64,000 nucleotides of DNA from Oceanobacillus piezotolerans (GTDB taxonomy: Bacteria; Bacillota; Bacilli; Bacillales; Amphibacillaceae), in assembly GCF_003665065.1 (NCBI RefSeq), contig NZ_RCHR01000005.1, positions 124,001-188,000 on the forward strand, given 5' to 3'. Made by a program: the position numbers and the translations under genes. This document shows positions 9,455-17,397 of this stretch, one piece after another. Each line of letters opens with the position of its first letter. Position 1 is the first letter of the stretch. The notes beneath the pieces are model-generated. The model was not told the DNA's origin, did not search any database, and worked only from the letters and a program-made list of their open reading frames with translations.

Positions 9455-9592
9455 ATGAAAAAGGAATGGAGAAATCCTGAATTATCAATTCTTAATATTA
9501 ATTTAACAATGGCAGGACCAGGAATTAAAACTCCTGATGAAGTTCAACCAGATCCAGACGCACATGAGCATGATGTAGTACATTACAGCTAG
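9455..9592 (+). CDS. Lasso peptide precursor A1 (paeninodin-like)
   Basis: A 45-codon gene with a near-perfect AAGGAGGTGATAT site overlapping the end of the cyclase gene. The leader is MKKEWRNPELSILNINLTM. It keeps the lasso leader pattern (aromatic-x-x-Pro-x-Leu, then Thr at position -2). The core starts AGPGIKTPD, so the predicted macrolactam joins Ala1 to Asp9, and the tail continues EVQPDPD and ends HDVVHYS. From memory, paeninodin begins AGPGTSTPD with a QPDPDED stretch and ends in Ser, so the resemblance is close. The C-terminal Ser26 is the residue phosphorylated in paeninodin. The core is about three residues longer than paeninodin and richer in His. Confidence 0.92.
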   Translation: MKKEWRNPELSILNINLTMAGPGIKTPDEVQPDPDAHEHDVVHYS

Positions 9593-9598
9593 TGAGAT

Positions 9599-9634
9599 AA
9601 TAAGGTCCTCTTTATCTAAAGTGGACCTTATTTT
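9599..9634 (+). terminator. Rho-independent terminator after precursor A1
   Basis: A 10-bp stem AATAAGGTCC / GGACCTTATT with a 14-base loop, followed by a T run. It ends the ABC1-C1-A1 unit and could stabilise the precursor message. Confidence 0.8.
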
Positions 9635-9667
9635 AATATCAACCGATAGAAAGGTTTCGAATATAGG

Positions 9668-9723
9668 TTGACTTTATATTTGAAAAACAGTAAATTTATC
9701 CTATATAGTTCTTTATAAAGAAC
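9668..9723 (+). promoter_or_regulatory. Promoter and palindromic operator candidate before C2
   Basis: TTGACT (9668-9673) and TAAATT (9691-9696) are separated by 17 bp, a plausible sigma-A promoter for the C2-A2-kinase operon. Just downstream, 9708-9723 is a perfect 16-base palindrome GTTCTTTATAAAGAAC, placed where a repressor would block transcription. The regulator is not identified. Confidence 0.5.
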
Positions 9724-9790
9724 ATATTAATTTTAACATACTTGTTTTATAGCAGTTAATGTCGTTATTAAGAACGCAGGTGGAGATGTT

Positions 9791-11725
9791 ATGAGTGCAA
9801 TTCAGGGAATTATGCATTCCGGGAGTATAGCACAAAGTCTAGTTTGCAATACATTTATGGAAGCATTAAATCAATTTCCTTTTGAATCTATAAATACTTT
9901 CTATCAAGACAATATTTTCTTATCCTGCCACAACCAATGGATCACAACAGAATCTATTGGTGAAAAGCTTCCATATTACGATTATCAAAGACAGCTTGCC
10001 ATCATATCTGACGCTATCATTGATAATCGAGAAGAACTTTTTCAGCAATTACAAATTTGTAAATCAGAACAAAAGACAATTCCAGACAGTAAACTCATCT
10101 TACTAGCTTACTATAAATGGGGAAAGCAAGCACCCAAATACTTCCAAGGTGATTTTGCTTTTATGATCTGGGACGAAAAAAATAAGCATCTATTCGGAGC
10201 AAGGGATTTCTCTGGAGCAAGAACTCTATACTATCACCATAATCAGTCCTATTTTGCCTTTTCAACCATTATTGAATCCTTATTGCGGTTACCATATGTT
10301 GAAAAAAAACTAAATGAAGAATGGCTTGCTGAATATTTAGCAATTCCAACTATGGTTGAAGCGGTGGATATGCAATCAACGGTTTATAGGAATATCTATC
10401 AAGTTCCTCCCTCACATAGTATTACGATTAAAGATGGTAAGGTATCTCTTTCTAGGTATTGCACAATTGAAATAAAGAAACCATTAAAGCTGAATTCCAA
10501 TGAGGAGTATGAAGAAGCTTTTCGGGAGGTCTTTCAAAGAGCTGTACAAACAAGGCTTCGAACACATGGGGAAGTTGGCTCCCACCTTAGTGGAGGACTA
10601 GATTCTGGTTCAGTAGTCAGTTTTGCTTCTAGGGAGCTAAAGAAGGAGAATAAACTATTACACACATATAGTTATATTCCAGAAGAAGATTTTGTGGATT
10701 TTACACCAAATTATTATCTAGCCAATGAGAAGCCATATATTAAAGAAACGGTAAACTTCGCTGGAAATATCTCTGACAATTATCTGGATTTTAAGGGAAA
10801 AAGCCCAGTTAATGAAATTGACTCTTTCATGGATATGATGGAAATGCCATATAAGTTCTTTGAAAACGCCTTTTGGTTAAAAGGAATTTTTGAGGAAGCA
10901 AATAAAAAAGGGATAAAAATACTCCTGAATGGTGCTAGAGGAAACCATACAATATCATGGGGATCAATGACCTTAACCTTCAATTACTATGCTGAATTAA
11001 TGAAAAAGATACGATTAATTAAACTAATTCATGAACTTGATAGATATTGCTATAACTTTTATACTGGCAAATCTGTAATGCTGCCATTTGTAGCTAAAAG
11101 AGCATTCTCCGGCTTGTTTCATAAAAAGGAGCAAACAGAAAACTCATTTCCAACTTTCATTAATCCTATGTTTGCCCAGAAGACAAAAGTATTTGAGAAG
11201 CTAGAAGCGTATGGCCTTAGCTCCATAACGAATCCAAGTGATATGACAGAATATCGTAAAGAATATTTCAAAAAACTATTTGTTTGGAATAAAAGTGGAG
11301 TGGCAGGAACTAAGCTTTCTTTACGTTACGGGGTTTGGGAACGAGATCCAACGAATGATATTAATGTTATTCGCTTTTGTCTTGCGTTGCCCGAGGAACA
11401 GTTTGTAACCGATGGATTGGCAAGATCCATTATTCGAAGGTCTACAAAAGGAATTCTGCCAGAGAAAGTTAGGTTAAATCACCATATTCGAGGAATTCAA
11501 GGGGCGGATGTTATCCATCGAATGAAACCAGAGTGGAATAATTTTATGAAAGAATTAGAGGAGTTATCCAATCATTCATGGATGAAAGAATTCATAAAAG
11601 AAAAAACAATAAAGGATGCTATAACCTTCATTGGTAAGAACCCTAAAGATGAAATTCTTTTTACGAATGAATTTAAAATACTAACTAGAAGTTTAATCGT
11701 ATACCGATTTTTGAAACGACTTTAG
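9791..11725 (+). CDS. Lasso peptide cyclase C2 (asparagine synthetase-like)
   Basis: A 644-residue paralogue of C1. The start MSAIQGIMHSG again lacks the amidotransferase Cys. The glutaminase-like domain has DNREELFQQL and FGARDFSGARTLYY, and the ATP-binding loop SGGLDSGS lies at residues 267-274. The C-terminal synthetase domain has RDPTNDINVIRFCLALP and KVRLNHHIRGIQGADVI. An AGGTGGAG site precedes the ATG. It is followed 21 bp later by a second precursor gene, so it presumably acts on that peptide, or both cyclases may act on both. C1 and C2 are alike along their whole length, pointing to duplication of a cyclase-precursor cassette with later divergence. Confidence 0.93.
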   Translation: MSAIQGIMHSGSIAQSLVCNTFMEALNQFPFESINTFYQDNIFLSCHNQWITTESIGEKLPYYDYQRQLAIISDAIIDNREELFQQLQICKSEQKTIPDSKLILLAYYKWGKQAPKYFQGDFAFMIWDEKNKHLFGARDFSGARTLYYHHNQSYFAFSTIIESLLRLPYVEKKLNEEWLAEYLAIPTMVEAVDMQSTVYRNIYQVPPSHSITIKDGKVSLSRYCTIEIKKPLKLNSNEEYEEAFREVFQRAVQTRLRTHGEVGSHLSGGLDSGSVVSFASRELKKENKLLHTYSYIPEEDFVDFTPNYYLANEKPYIKETVNFAGNISDNYLDFKGKSPVNEIDSFMDMMEMPYKFFENAFWLKGIFEEANKKGIKILLNGARGNHTISWGSMTLTFNYYAELMKKIRLIKLIHELDRYCYNFYTGKSVMLPFVAKRAFSGLFHKKEQTENSFPTFINPMFAQKTKVFEKLEAYGLSSITNPSDMTEYRKEYFKKLFVWNKSGVAGTKLSLRYGVWERDPTNDINVIRFCLALPEEQFVTDGLARSIIRRSTKGILPEKVRLNHHIRGIQGADVIHRMKPEWNNFMKELEELSNHSWMKEFIKEKTIKDAITFIGKNPKDEILFTNEFKILTRSLIVYRFLKRL

Positions 11726-11746
11726 TGAAGGGAGGGGTGGAGAGAG

Positions 11747-11920
11747 GTGAAAAGGACTTGGAACAGACCTAAATTAGAGATCTTAGATGTAAGTATGACC
11801 ATGAATGGTCCTGGTAATGCCAATGCAGATTGCTTTGATGTTTCTGATGGAAAGCACGAAACTCATAATGGTAGATCAAATGCGAGTTGCAGAGTTAAAG
11901 GCATAATTTCAGCTAGCTAA
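11747..11920 (+). CDS. Lasso peptide precursor A2, long core with two Cys
   Basis: A 57-codon gene with a GTG start behind GGGAGGGG. The leader MKRTWNRPKLEILDVSMTM matches A1's leader pattern (Trp-x-x-Pro-x-Leu, Thr at -2). The core begins NGPGNANAD, so a nine-residue ring Asn1-Asp9 is predicted. Gly, Ala, Ser or Cys is the usual first residue, so Asn is uncommon. The tail is long: 38 core residues in all, with Cys at core positions 10 and 29, and it ends IISAS with a C-terminal Ser. The two Cys could form a disulfide that locks the threaded tail. Assignment as a lasso precursor rests on leader, ring spacing and neighbours. Whether the whole tail is kept in the product is unknown. Confidence 0.85.
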   Translation: MKRTWNRPKLEILDVSMTMNGPGNANADCFDVSDGKHETHNGRSNASCRVKGIISAS

Positions 11921-11925
11921 TTAGA

Positions 11926-11950
11926 GAGTCCTTATTTTATATAAGGACTC
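11926..11950 (+). terminator. Hairpin between precursor A2 and kinase
   Basis: A 10-bp stem GAGTCCTTAT / ATAAGGACTC with a 5-base loop and only a short T stretch (TTGTT). It is probably a leaky terminator or a 3'-end stabiliser, giving more precursor mRNA than enzyme mRNA. Confidence 0.65.
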
Positions 11951-11972
11951 TTGTTAAAAAAGAGGGAGAATA

Positions 11973-12899
11973 ATGAAAGATAAAGATATCAAGATGTATA
12001 CAGCCTTTGGTCTAAATATATCAAGTATATATGATTTACCAGAACTATATTTAACAAATAAGACCACACCAGACATCACCATCATAAAACAAGATCTAAC
12101 CAAGCAATGGGCACAATTTTCTGAGCCAAACCGTTATTTCTATGTATCTGAAAAACTTTGTTTATTCCAAGTCCCTGAAGTAGCTATTTTCAAAATTGAA
12201 AATGGCAATACCATCTCAGTGTCGCCATATCCTAATACACATGATGATCAAATACGGCTTTATCTTTTAGGAACATGTATGGGTGCAATACTCATGCAAC
12301 GCAACATACTCCCGCTCCACGGCAGCGCAATTGCTATTAACGGCAAAGCATATGCCATTGTTGGAGATTCCGGTGCAGGAAAGTCCACACTTGCGTCTGC
12401 ATTTTTAAAACGTGGATACCAATTACTAAGTGATGATGTCATTGCCCTAACACTCAATGAAAGAGAGATCCCAATTGTTACACCTTCGTATCCTCAGCAA
12501 AAACTATGGCAAGAGAGTTTAAATCATTTTGGAATGGAATCACAGAAACTACGGCCCATTATTGAACGTGAGACGAAGTTCGCGGTTCCAGTAAAGTCTC
12601 AATTTATCTCTCGTCCAATGCCTCTAGCAGGTGTTATTGAATTAACAAAAAAAGAAAGCGGACAAACAGAAATTATGCCTATCCAGGATTTAGAGCGACT
12701 ACACAAGATATTCACACATACATACCGCAATTTCCTAATCCAACGCTTCGGAATAATGGAGTGGCACTTTAATACATCCGCAAAAATGGTCAATAAACTT
12801 GATTTCTTTCAAATAAGAAGGCCAGAGTCTCATTTTACGGCCTATGAATTGGTGGATCTTATATTAATGAATGTTCAAAAGGAGGAGAAAGTGATATGA
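11973..12899 (+). CDS. Lasso precursor kinase, HPr-kinase-like (PadeK type)
   Basis: A 308-residue protein related to the C-terminal P-loop domain of HPr serine kinase. HGSAIAI leads into the Walker A loop GDSGAGKS at residues 131-138, followed by LLSDDVIAL. In the paeninodin cluster a protein of this type phosphorylates the side chain of the precursor's C-terminal Ser. Both precursors here end in Ser, which fits that role. The first 120 residues form a separate domain that I take to bind the precursor. The stop overlaps the start of the next gene by 4 bp. Kinase activity on A2 as well as A1 is inference, since only one kinase gene is present for two precursors. Confidence 0.9.
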   Translation: MKDKDIKMYTAFGLNISSIYDLPELYLTNKTTPDITIIKQDLTKQWAQFSEPNRYFYVSEKLCLFQVPEVAIFKIENGNTISVSPYPNTHDDQIRLYLLGTCMGAILMQRNILPLHGSAIAINGKAYAIVGDSGAGKSTLASAFLKRGYQLLSDDVIALTLNEREIPIVTPSYPQQKLWQESLNHFGMESQKLRPIIERETKFAVPVKSQFISRPMPLAGVIELTKKESGQTEIMPIQDLERLHKIFTHTYRNFLIQRFGIMEWHFNTSAKMVNKLDFFQIRRPESHFTAYELVDLILMNVQKEEKVI

Positions 12900-13186
12900 A
12901 TAATAGTCTTTCCTTGCTTCAGGTATATAGTCAAGTAGAGGGCAATATCGTCAGCGATATGGACGGGGAAAAAGTCATGTTAAGTATCCAAAACGGAAAA
13001 TACTACAATTTGGGCGAAATTGGTGGGGAGATTTGGGACCAGATAAAGCAGCCTAAGGGTATGGAAGAAATTGTGGAATACCTGCAAACACAATATGACG
13101 TTAGTAAGGAAGAATGTACGGAACAGGTAACGGCCTTCCTTGAACAGTTGCTTGCTGAGGGACTAATTAAAATAGAAAATGCATAG
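12896..13186 (+). CDS. Lasso peptide PqqD-like recognition protein (B1)
   Basis: A 96-residue PqqD-family protein, the free-standing RiPP recognition element of split lasso systems. It binds the leader and hands the precursor to the B2 peptidase. Family features are GEKVMLSIQNGKYYNLGEIGGEIWDQI, then a winged-helix segment ending in FLEQLLAEGLIKI. The size is normal. The ATG overlaps the kinase stop and the B2 start is 16 bp away. A single B1 must recognise both leaders, which share the Trp-x-x-Pro-x-Leu motif. Confidence 0.92.
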   Translation: MNNSLSLLQVYSQVEGNIVSDMDGEKVMLSIQNGKYYNLGEIGGEIWDQIKQPKGMEEIVEYLQTQYDVSKEECTEQVTAFLEQLLAEGLIKIENA

Positions 13187-13201
13187 AAAGGATAGAGCCT
13201 C

Positions 13202-13642
13202 ATGCGAAAAATAAAACTTTTATTAATGATGGATAATCGAATAAAAATGCTCTTATTAGAATCCTATATATATTTAGCCTGGGCTCGCATTCTTAAGCTA
13301 TTCCCATTTTCAAAAGTCGCCCCAACCCTCGGGGAAAACATGATAGAAACGTCAACGCATGTCGAGTCCGCACACCGAAAAACATTGGCAGAAATCTCTC
13401 AAGCAATTCATACCATGAGCAAGTATACATTCTGGGAAAGTGAATGCCTTGTTAAAGCAATCGCAGCATTGAAAATGCTAGAAAAGAGAAAAATTGAAAG
13501 CACGCTTTATTTAGGGACGGCAAAGGACGAAAATGGAAAGCTAATTGCCCATGCATGGCTGAGAAGTGGACCTTTTTATGTGACTGGTGCAGCAGGTAGA
13601 GAGCGGTTTACGGTCGTTAGTATTTTTGCCAGAAATGTATAA
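13202..13642 (+). CDS. Lasso peptide leader peptidase B2 (transglutaminase-like)
   Basis: A 146-residue transglutaminase-fold cysteine protease, the B2 half of the split McjB-type enzyme that removes the leader and frees the core's N-terminal amine. The candidate catalytic Cys is residue 82 (ESECLVKAIA) and the His is residue 117 (AHAWLRSG). An N-terminal helical segment LLLESYIYLAWARIL is typical. It works with the upstream B1 protein. The expected cut is after the -1 Met of both leaders (T-M before the core). Confidence 0.9.
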   Translation: MRKIKLLLMMDNRIKMLLLESYIYLAWARILKLFPFSKVAPTLGENMIETSTHVESAHRKTLAEISQAIHTMSKYTFWESECLVKAIAALKMLEKRKIESTLYLGTAKDENGKLIAHAWLRSGPFYVTGAAGRERFTVVSIFARNV

Positions 13643-13657
13643 GGTAAGGGGAAAAAC

Positions 13658-14812
13658 ATGAACACATTAAACCTAACAGCGATTCCAAAAGAGTTAAACG
13701 TTATATTAGCACTATTAAGGGGAGAGAAACAAATTCCCTATGAAGGAATAGATTGGAACAATTTGAATGACCTTGCCCTACATCATCGTTTATTCCCAGT
13801 TCTATACCTAAAGCTAAAACAGCAGAAGGAAAGCACTGTACCAAGTGGAGTGCTCCAATTCTTTGCTAATCAATACAAAAGAAATACCTTTCAAATGTTA
13901 AGGCTTAGTGCGGTAACAGAACAATTAAGCAAGGCTTTTTCGGAGCAAAAGATCCCGCTTCTTTTATTAAAAGGACCTGCACTTGCTCATTATTTGTATG
14001 GGGATATCTCCCTTAGAACTTCAAGTGATCTAGATTTCTTGATTCCGATTCAGAAACTTGACCGCGCAGAGAAGTTACTGAAGGAATTAGGCTATGAGAA
14101 AGATGATTACATTAAAACGGTGTTAAACGACTGGAAATGGCGTCATCATCATGTTACCTTTATTCATCCAGATCAAGGCACAAAGGTAGAACTTCATTGG
14201 CGACTAAACCCAGGTCCTTCAAAAGAGCCAGCCTTTAAAGAATTGTGGCAGCGAAAGTCTGTTAGTGAGCTTACTAGCTATCCTGTCTATCTATTAGGAA
14301 AAGAAGATTTATTACTATTCTTAATCATGCATGGTTCTCGCCATGGCTGGTCGCGTCTTCGCTGGTTAGCGGATATCCAAGAGTTGATACACCAAGAAAT
14401 AGACTGGAAGCAAGTTAATCATCTTTTAGTAAAATATGACTGTCACCGCGCATTGGGACAAGGAATCCTATTAGCAACGAATCTTTTCCAGTTCACAATA
14501 AACTCAAACATACAAAATTTTATCCGAACAGCTTCTGCAAAAAAATTAGCACAGAGAGCTGTTTTTTATTTCGAAAGAATGGTCAATCTTCACACCGACC
14601 CTGTACCAGAAGAGGTATCACACTATCATAGACAGTATTTGTTTGCGGTTATGAGCCTGCAGCAGAAACTGATTTTTATCCTAAGCTTTTTATATCCATA
14701 CCCAGAAGATAGAGACACATTGCCATTGCCAAAGGCAATTCATTTTCTCTACTTCCCATTACGTCCATTTTTATGGCTATACAGAAAAACAAGAAAACCA
14801 GCTGTATCCTAG
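13658..14812 (+). CDS. Nucleotidyltransferase family protein of lasso clusters
   Basis: A 384-residue protein of the uncharacterised nucleotidyltransferase family (PF14907 type) often encoded in Bacillales lasso clusters. The polymerase-beta-like core is visible around residues 104-128: LLLKGPALAHYLYGD, then SSDLDFLI with the paired acidic residues. A later ELHWRL supplies a third candidate ligand. It sits between B2 and the exporter with short gaps, so it is part of the operon. The substrate is unknown. It might add a nucleotide to the peptide or regulate an enzyme; neither is shown by sequence. Confidence 0.85.
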   Translation: MNTLNLTAIPKELNVILALLRGEKQIPYEGIDWNNLNDLALHHRLFPVLYLKLKQQKESTVPSGVLQFFANQYKRNTFQMLRLSAVTEQLSKAFSEQKIPLLLLKGPALAHYLYGDISLRTSSDLDFLIPIQKLDRAEKLLKELGYEKDDYIKTVLNDWKWRHHHVTFIHPDQGTKVELHWRLNPGPSKEPAFKELWQRKSVSELTSYPVYLLGKEDLLLFLIMHGSRHGWSRLRWLADIQELIHQEIDWKQVNHLLVKYDCHRALGQGILLATNLFQFTINSNIQNFIRTASAKKLAQRAVFYFERMVNLHTDPVPEEVSHYHRQYLFAVMSLQQKLIFILSFLYPYPEDRDTLPLPKAIHFLYFPLRPFLWLYRKTRKPAVS

Positions 14813-14824
14813 GAGGATTACGAA

Positions 14825-16615
14825 ATGAAATCCATTCTCTATTTTTTAAAGCAAATTCACTCCTATTCAGGAAAGATTATCTATATCAATTTAACTGCCA
14901 TGGCTAGCATTGGTTTACTAGAAGGGGTGGCCATTCTATTACTAGTGCCGTTAATCAGCATGAGTGGAGTCATTGATTTAGGAATAGATACGATTCCTCT
15001 CCTTCAAGTATTTAGCTTTATGGAAAATATTCCGGCCTCAGTAGGTCTTCCTATTATTCTTATATTTTATGTATTTCTTGTGGTCGGACAGAATATCGTT
15101 AAGCGCCAATTAACCGTAAAAAATACGTCTATTCAGCAAGGTTTCCTGCGTTATATGCGTGTGGAAACGTATCGTTCCTTACTACATGCCAACTGGTCTT
15201 TTTTTATCAAGCATAGAAAGTCAGATTTAATTAATATTCTTACAGGAGAGATAGCTCGTTCCAGTGCTGGAGCCTATTCCGTCCTGCAGTTTATTGCATC
15301 ACTTGGATTTTCTTTCATCCAAATTACACTTGCCTTTGTACTTTCGCCAAGTATTACGACCTTTGTGCTTCTATGTGGGTTAGTCCTTATTTTCTTTAAT
15401 CGTAAGTTCCTCAAGCGTTCACTAGCACTAGGTAGCCGTAATTATGAGCTGGGAAGAGAATATCTAGGTGGCATTACGGATCAAGTAAACGGAATTAAGG
15501 ATATTAAGAGTAATACATTAGAAGCCTCGAGAATAGAATGGTTTGAATCGGTTACTGAAAAAATGGAAGCGGAACAAGTAGAGTATACGAGGTTAAAATC
15601 TACCTCACAGCTCTATTATAAAATTGCGTCCGCTGTTTTAATTGCCGCCTTTATCTATTTTGCACTTATGCTATTTCAGGCGCAGGCAGCACAGCTTTTA
15701 TTGATTATCGCCATTTTTTCTAGGCTTTGGCCGACAGTTGCTGGGATACAGGCATCGATGGAGCAGATTGCGACCACCATACCTTCATTTAAGGCTGTGA
15801 TTTCCTTACAAAACGAATGTAGGCAATCGGCGGAGTTTGAAATCGGCAGCGAAAATAAGCATGCGCTTCAAGTCAACTATCAGATCCAGTGTGAAAATGT
15901 CTTTTTTCGATATAATAGTCAAACGCAATATGCCTTAGAATCTATTGATCTTACTATTCCAGCAAATCAGATGACCGCGTTTGTAGGCAGGTCTGGCGCG
16001 GGAAAGAGTACGTTAATCGATATCTTAATGGGACTAAATAAACCCGAGAAAGGGCAAGTACTGATAGATGGAAGGCCTTTAAGAAGCGATCAGCTCACTT
16101 CTTTAAGAAGAGCGATTAGCTATGTGCCGCAAGATCCATTTTTGTTTAATACGACCGTTAGAGAAAACCTGGAATTAGTGAACGGAAAGGCAACAGAAGG
16201 GGAGATATGGGAAGCCTTAGAGTTTTCCTCAGCAGCGGAATTTGTCCAGAAGCTTCCGAACGGACTCGATACTGTCATTGGCGATAGGGGAGTAAAGTTA
16301 TCTGGGGGGGAGCGCCAGCGGCTGGTGTTGGCTCGTGCAATCCTACGTAATCCTTCCATCCTTGTATTGGATGAAGCGACAAGTGCATTAGATACAGAAA
16401 ATGAGGCAAAAATCCAAGGTGCATTAGAGCGACTGAAAGGGAGAATGACCATTATCGTCATTGCACACCGCCTATCTACGATTAAAAATGCAGATAAGGT
16501 GGTTGTACTAGAAGAGGGGAGAATCATTCAAGAAGGTGCATTTGCTAAGCTCTCTGTAGAAAAGAAAGGAGTATTTAGCCATTTGTTACGCCATCAGTTG
16601 GAAGCAATACAATAG
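14825..16615 (+). CDS. Lasso peptide ABC exporter (D)
   Basis: A 596-residue half-transporter with an N-terminal six-helix exporter domain and a C-terminal ATPase. Walker A GRSGAGKST starts at residue 388, the signature is LSGGERQRLVLA, Walker B is ILVLDEATSALD, and the H-loop lies in VIAHRLST. It lies 12 bp after the nucleotidyltransferase with an AGGAGG site. Position and type match the export and immunity transporter of lasso clusters. It would pump mature peptide across the membrane. It is clearly distinct in sequence from the first ABC protein at 5686-7485. Confidence 0.92.
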   Translation: MKSILYFLKQIHSYSGKIIYINLTAMASIGLLEGVAILLLVPLISMSGVIDLGIDTIPLLQVFSFMENIPASVGLPIILIFYVFLVVGQNIVKRQLTVKNTSIQQGFLRYMRVETYRSLLHANWSFFIKHRKSDLINILTGEIARSSAGAYSVLQFIASLGFSFIQITLAFVLSPSITTFVLLCGLVLIFFNRKFLKRSLALGSRNYELGREYLGGITDQVNGIKDIKSNTLEASRIEWFESVTEKMEAEQVEYTRLKSTSQLYYKIASAVLIAAFIYFALMLFQAQAAQLLLIIAIFSRLWPTVAGIQASMEQIATTIPSFKAVISLQNECRQSAEFEIGSENKHALQVNYQIQCENVFFRYNSQTQYALESIDLTIPANQMTAFVGRSGAGKSTLIDILMGLNKPEKGQVLIDGRPLRSDQLTSLRRAISYVPQDPFLFNTTVRENLELVNGKATEGEIWEALEFSSAAEFVQKLPNGLDTVIGDRGVKLSGGERQRLVLARAILRNPSILVLDEATSALDTENEAKIQGALERLKGRMTIIVIAHRLSTIKNADKVVVLEEGRIIQEGAFAKLSVEKKGVFSHLLRHQLEAIQ

Positions 16616-16682
16616 TATATCTTTTATGTTTTAAAAACTAATGTTCTTTAATGATTACAGTAAATATAGAAGGAGCGGAGCG

Positions 16683-17363
16683 ATGACATTTATTGCCGGA
16701 ATCTATCATTTTAATCAAGACCCCGTCCCAGGTAATACTGCATTTGAAATGATGAAAAAGACGAGCAATAACTTAGTAAATGCCATGCTTTGGCAGGAAG
16801 GCCCTGTTTTCCTTGGATGGAGCGATAATAGTACAGAGTCCGTGTTACATGACTCTGATGGATATAAATTGGTTATTGCAGCTGACTCTAGTATTGATAA
16901 TCTCGATGAATTGTCTATCAAGTTAGATTTTGATCGATCTGAAGAGCCGTCTGGAAATCTGCTGCTTTTACAAGCATATCAAAAATGGAAAAAGGATATG
17001 GTTATTCGGCTTGCCGGTGAATATGCTTTTATGATTTGGGATGAGAGAGAGCAAAGTCTTTTTGGAGCTAGAGATGTATCAGGAAATAGAATGCTGTATT
17101 ATCATGCTAATCCAAATCAATTTGCGTTTTGTACAAAAATGGAGGCATTACTGACACTGCCTTTTATAGAAAAGCAGCTTGATACAAGATGGTTTGAAGC
17201 CCATATGAATGAAGACATGGAGGTAGCTGATGAATCGCTAACACCATACGTAAGCATCAATCAGCTTCCTCCAGGATTTTGCATGTTAGTAAATAATCAG
17301 ATTGAGATAATCAATTCATTCTCTCGAACAGTAAGGAATAAGAGAATCGATTCGTATATATAA
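16683..17363 (+). CDS. Orphan glutaminase-like domain of a lasso cyclase
   Basis: A 226-residue protein matching only the N-terminal half of C1 and C2: ADSSIDNLDEL, LLQAYQKW, YAFMIWDEREQSLFGARDVSGNRMLYY and LPPGFCMLV. It stops before the synthetase domain, and no SGGLDS loop follows. The ATG at 16683 has an AAGGAG site 8 bases upstream; an in-frame ATG at 16641 lacks one. It could be a truncated third cyclase, now a pseudogene, or a kept single-domain partner. The frame is intact and the ribosome binding site good, which mildly favours expression. No cyclase remnant could be read in the 200 bp after its stop. Confidence 0.75.
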   Translation: MTFIAGIYHFNQDPVPGNTAFEMMKKTSNNLVNAMLWQEGPVFLGWSDNSTESVLHDSDGYKLVIAADSSIDNLDELSIKLDFDRSEEPSGNLLLLQAYQKWKKDMVIRLAGEYAFMIWDEREQSLFGARDVSGNRMLYYHANPNQFAFCTKMEALLTLPFIEKQLDTRWFEAHMNEDMEVADESLTPYVSINQLPPGFCMLVNNQIEIINSFSRTVRNKRIDSYI

Positions 17364-17397
17364 TAAAAGTATTTTAACCGGTATGTAGTGCAGTTTA

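Noticed and set aside
9708..9723. LexA (SOS) box
   Set aside because: Half-sites face the wrong way (GTTC...GAAC rather than GAAC...GTTC) and the spacing is too long.
16120..16527. A 135-codon reverse frame opposite the lasso exporter gene
   Set aside because: Antisense to the ATPase domain of a clear gene; Ser/Arg-rich text typical of a shadow frame.
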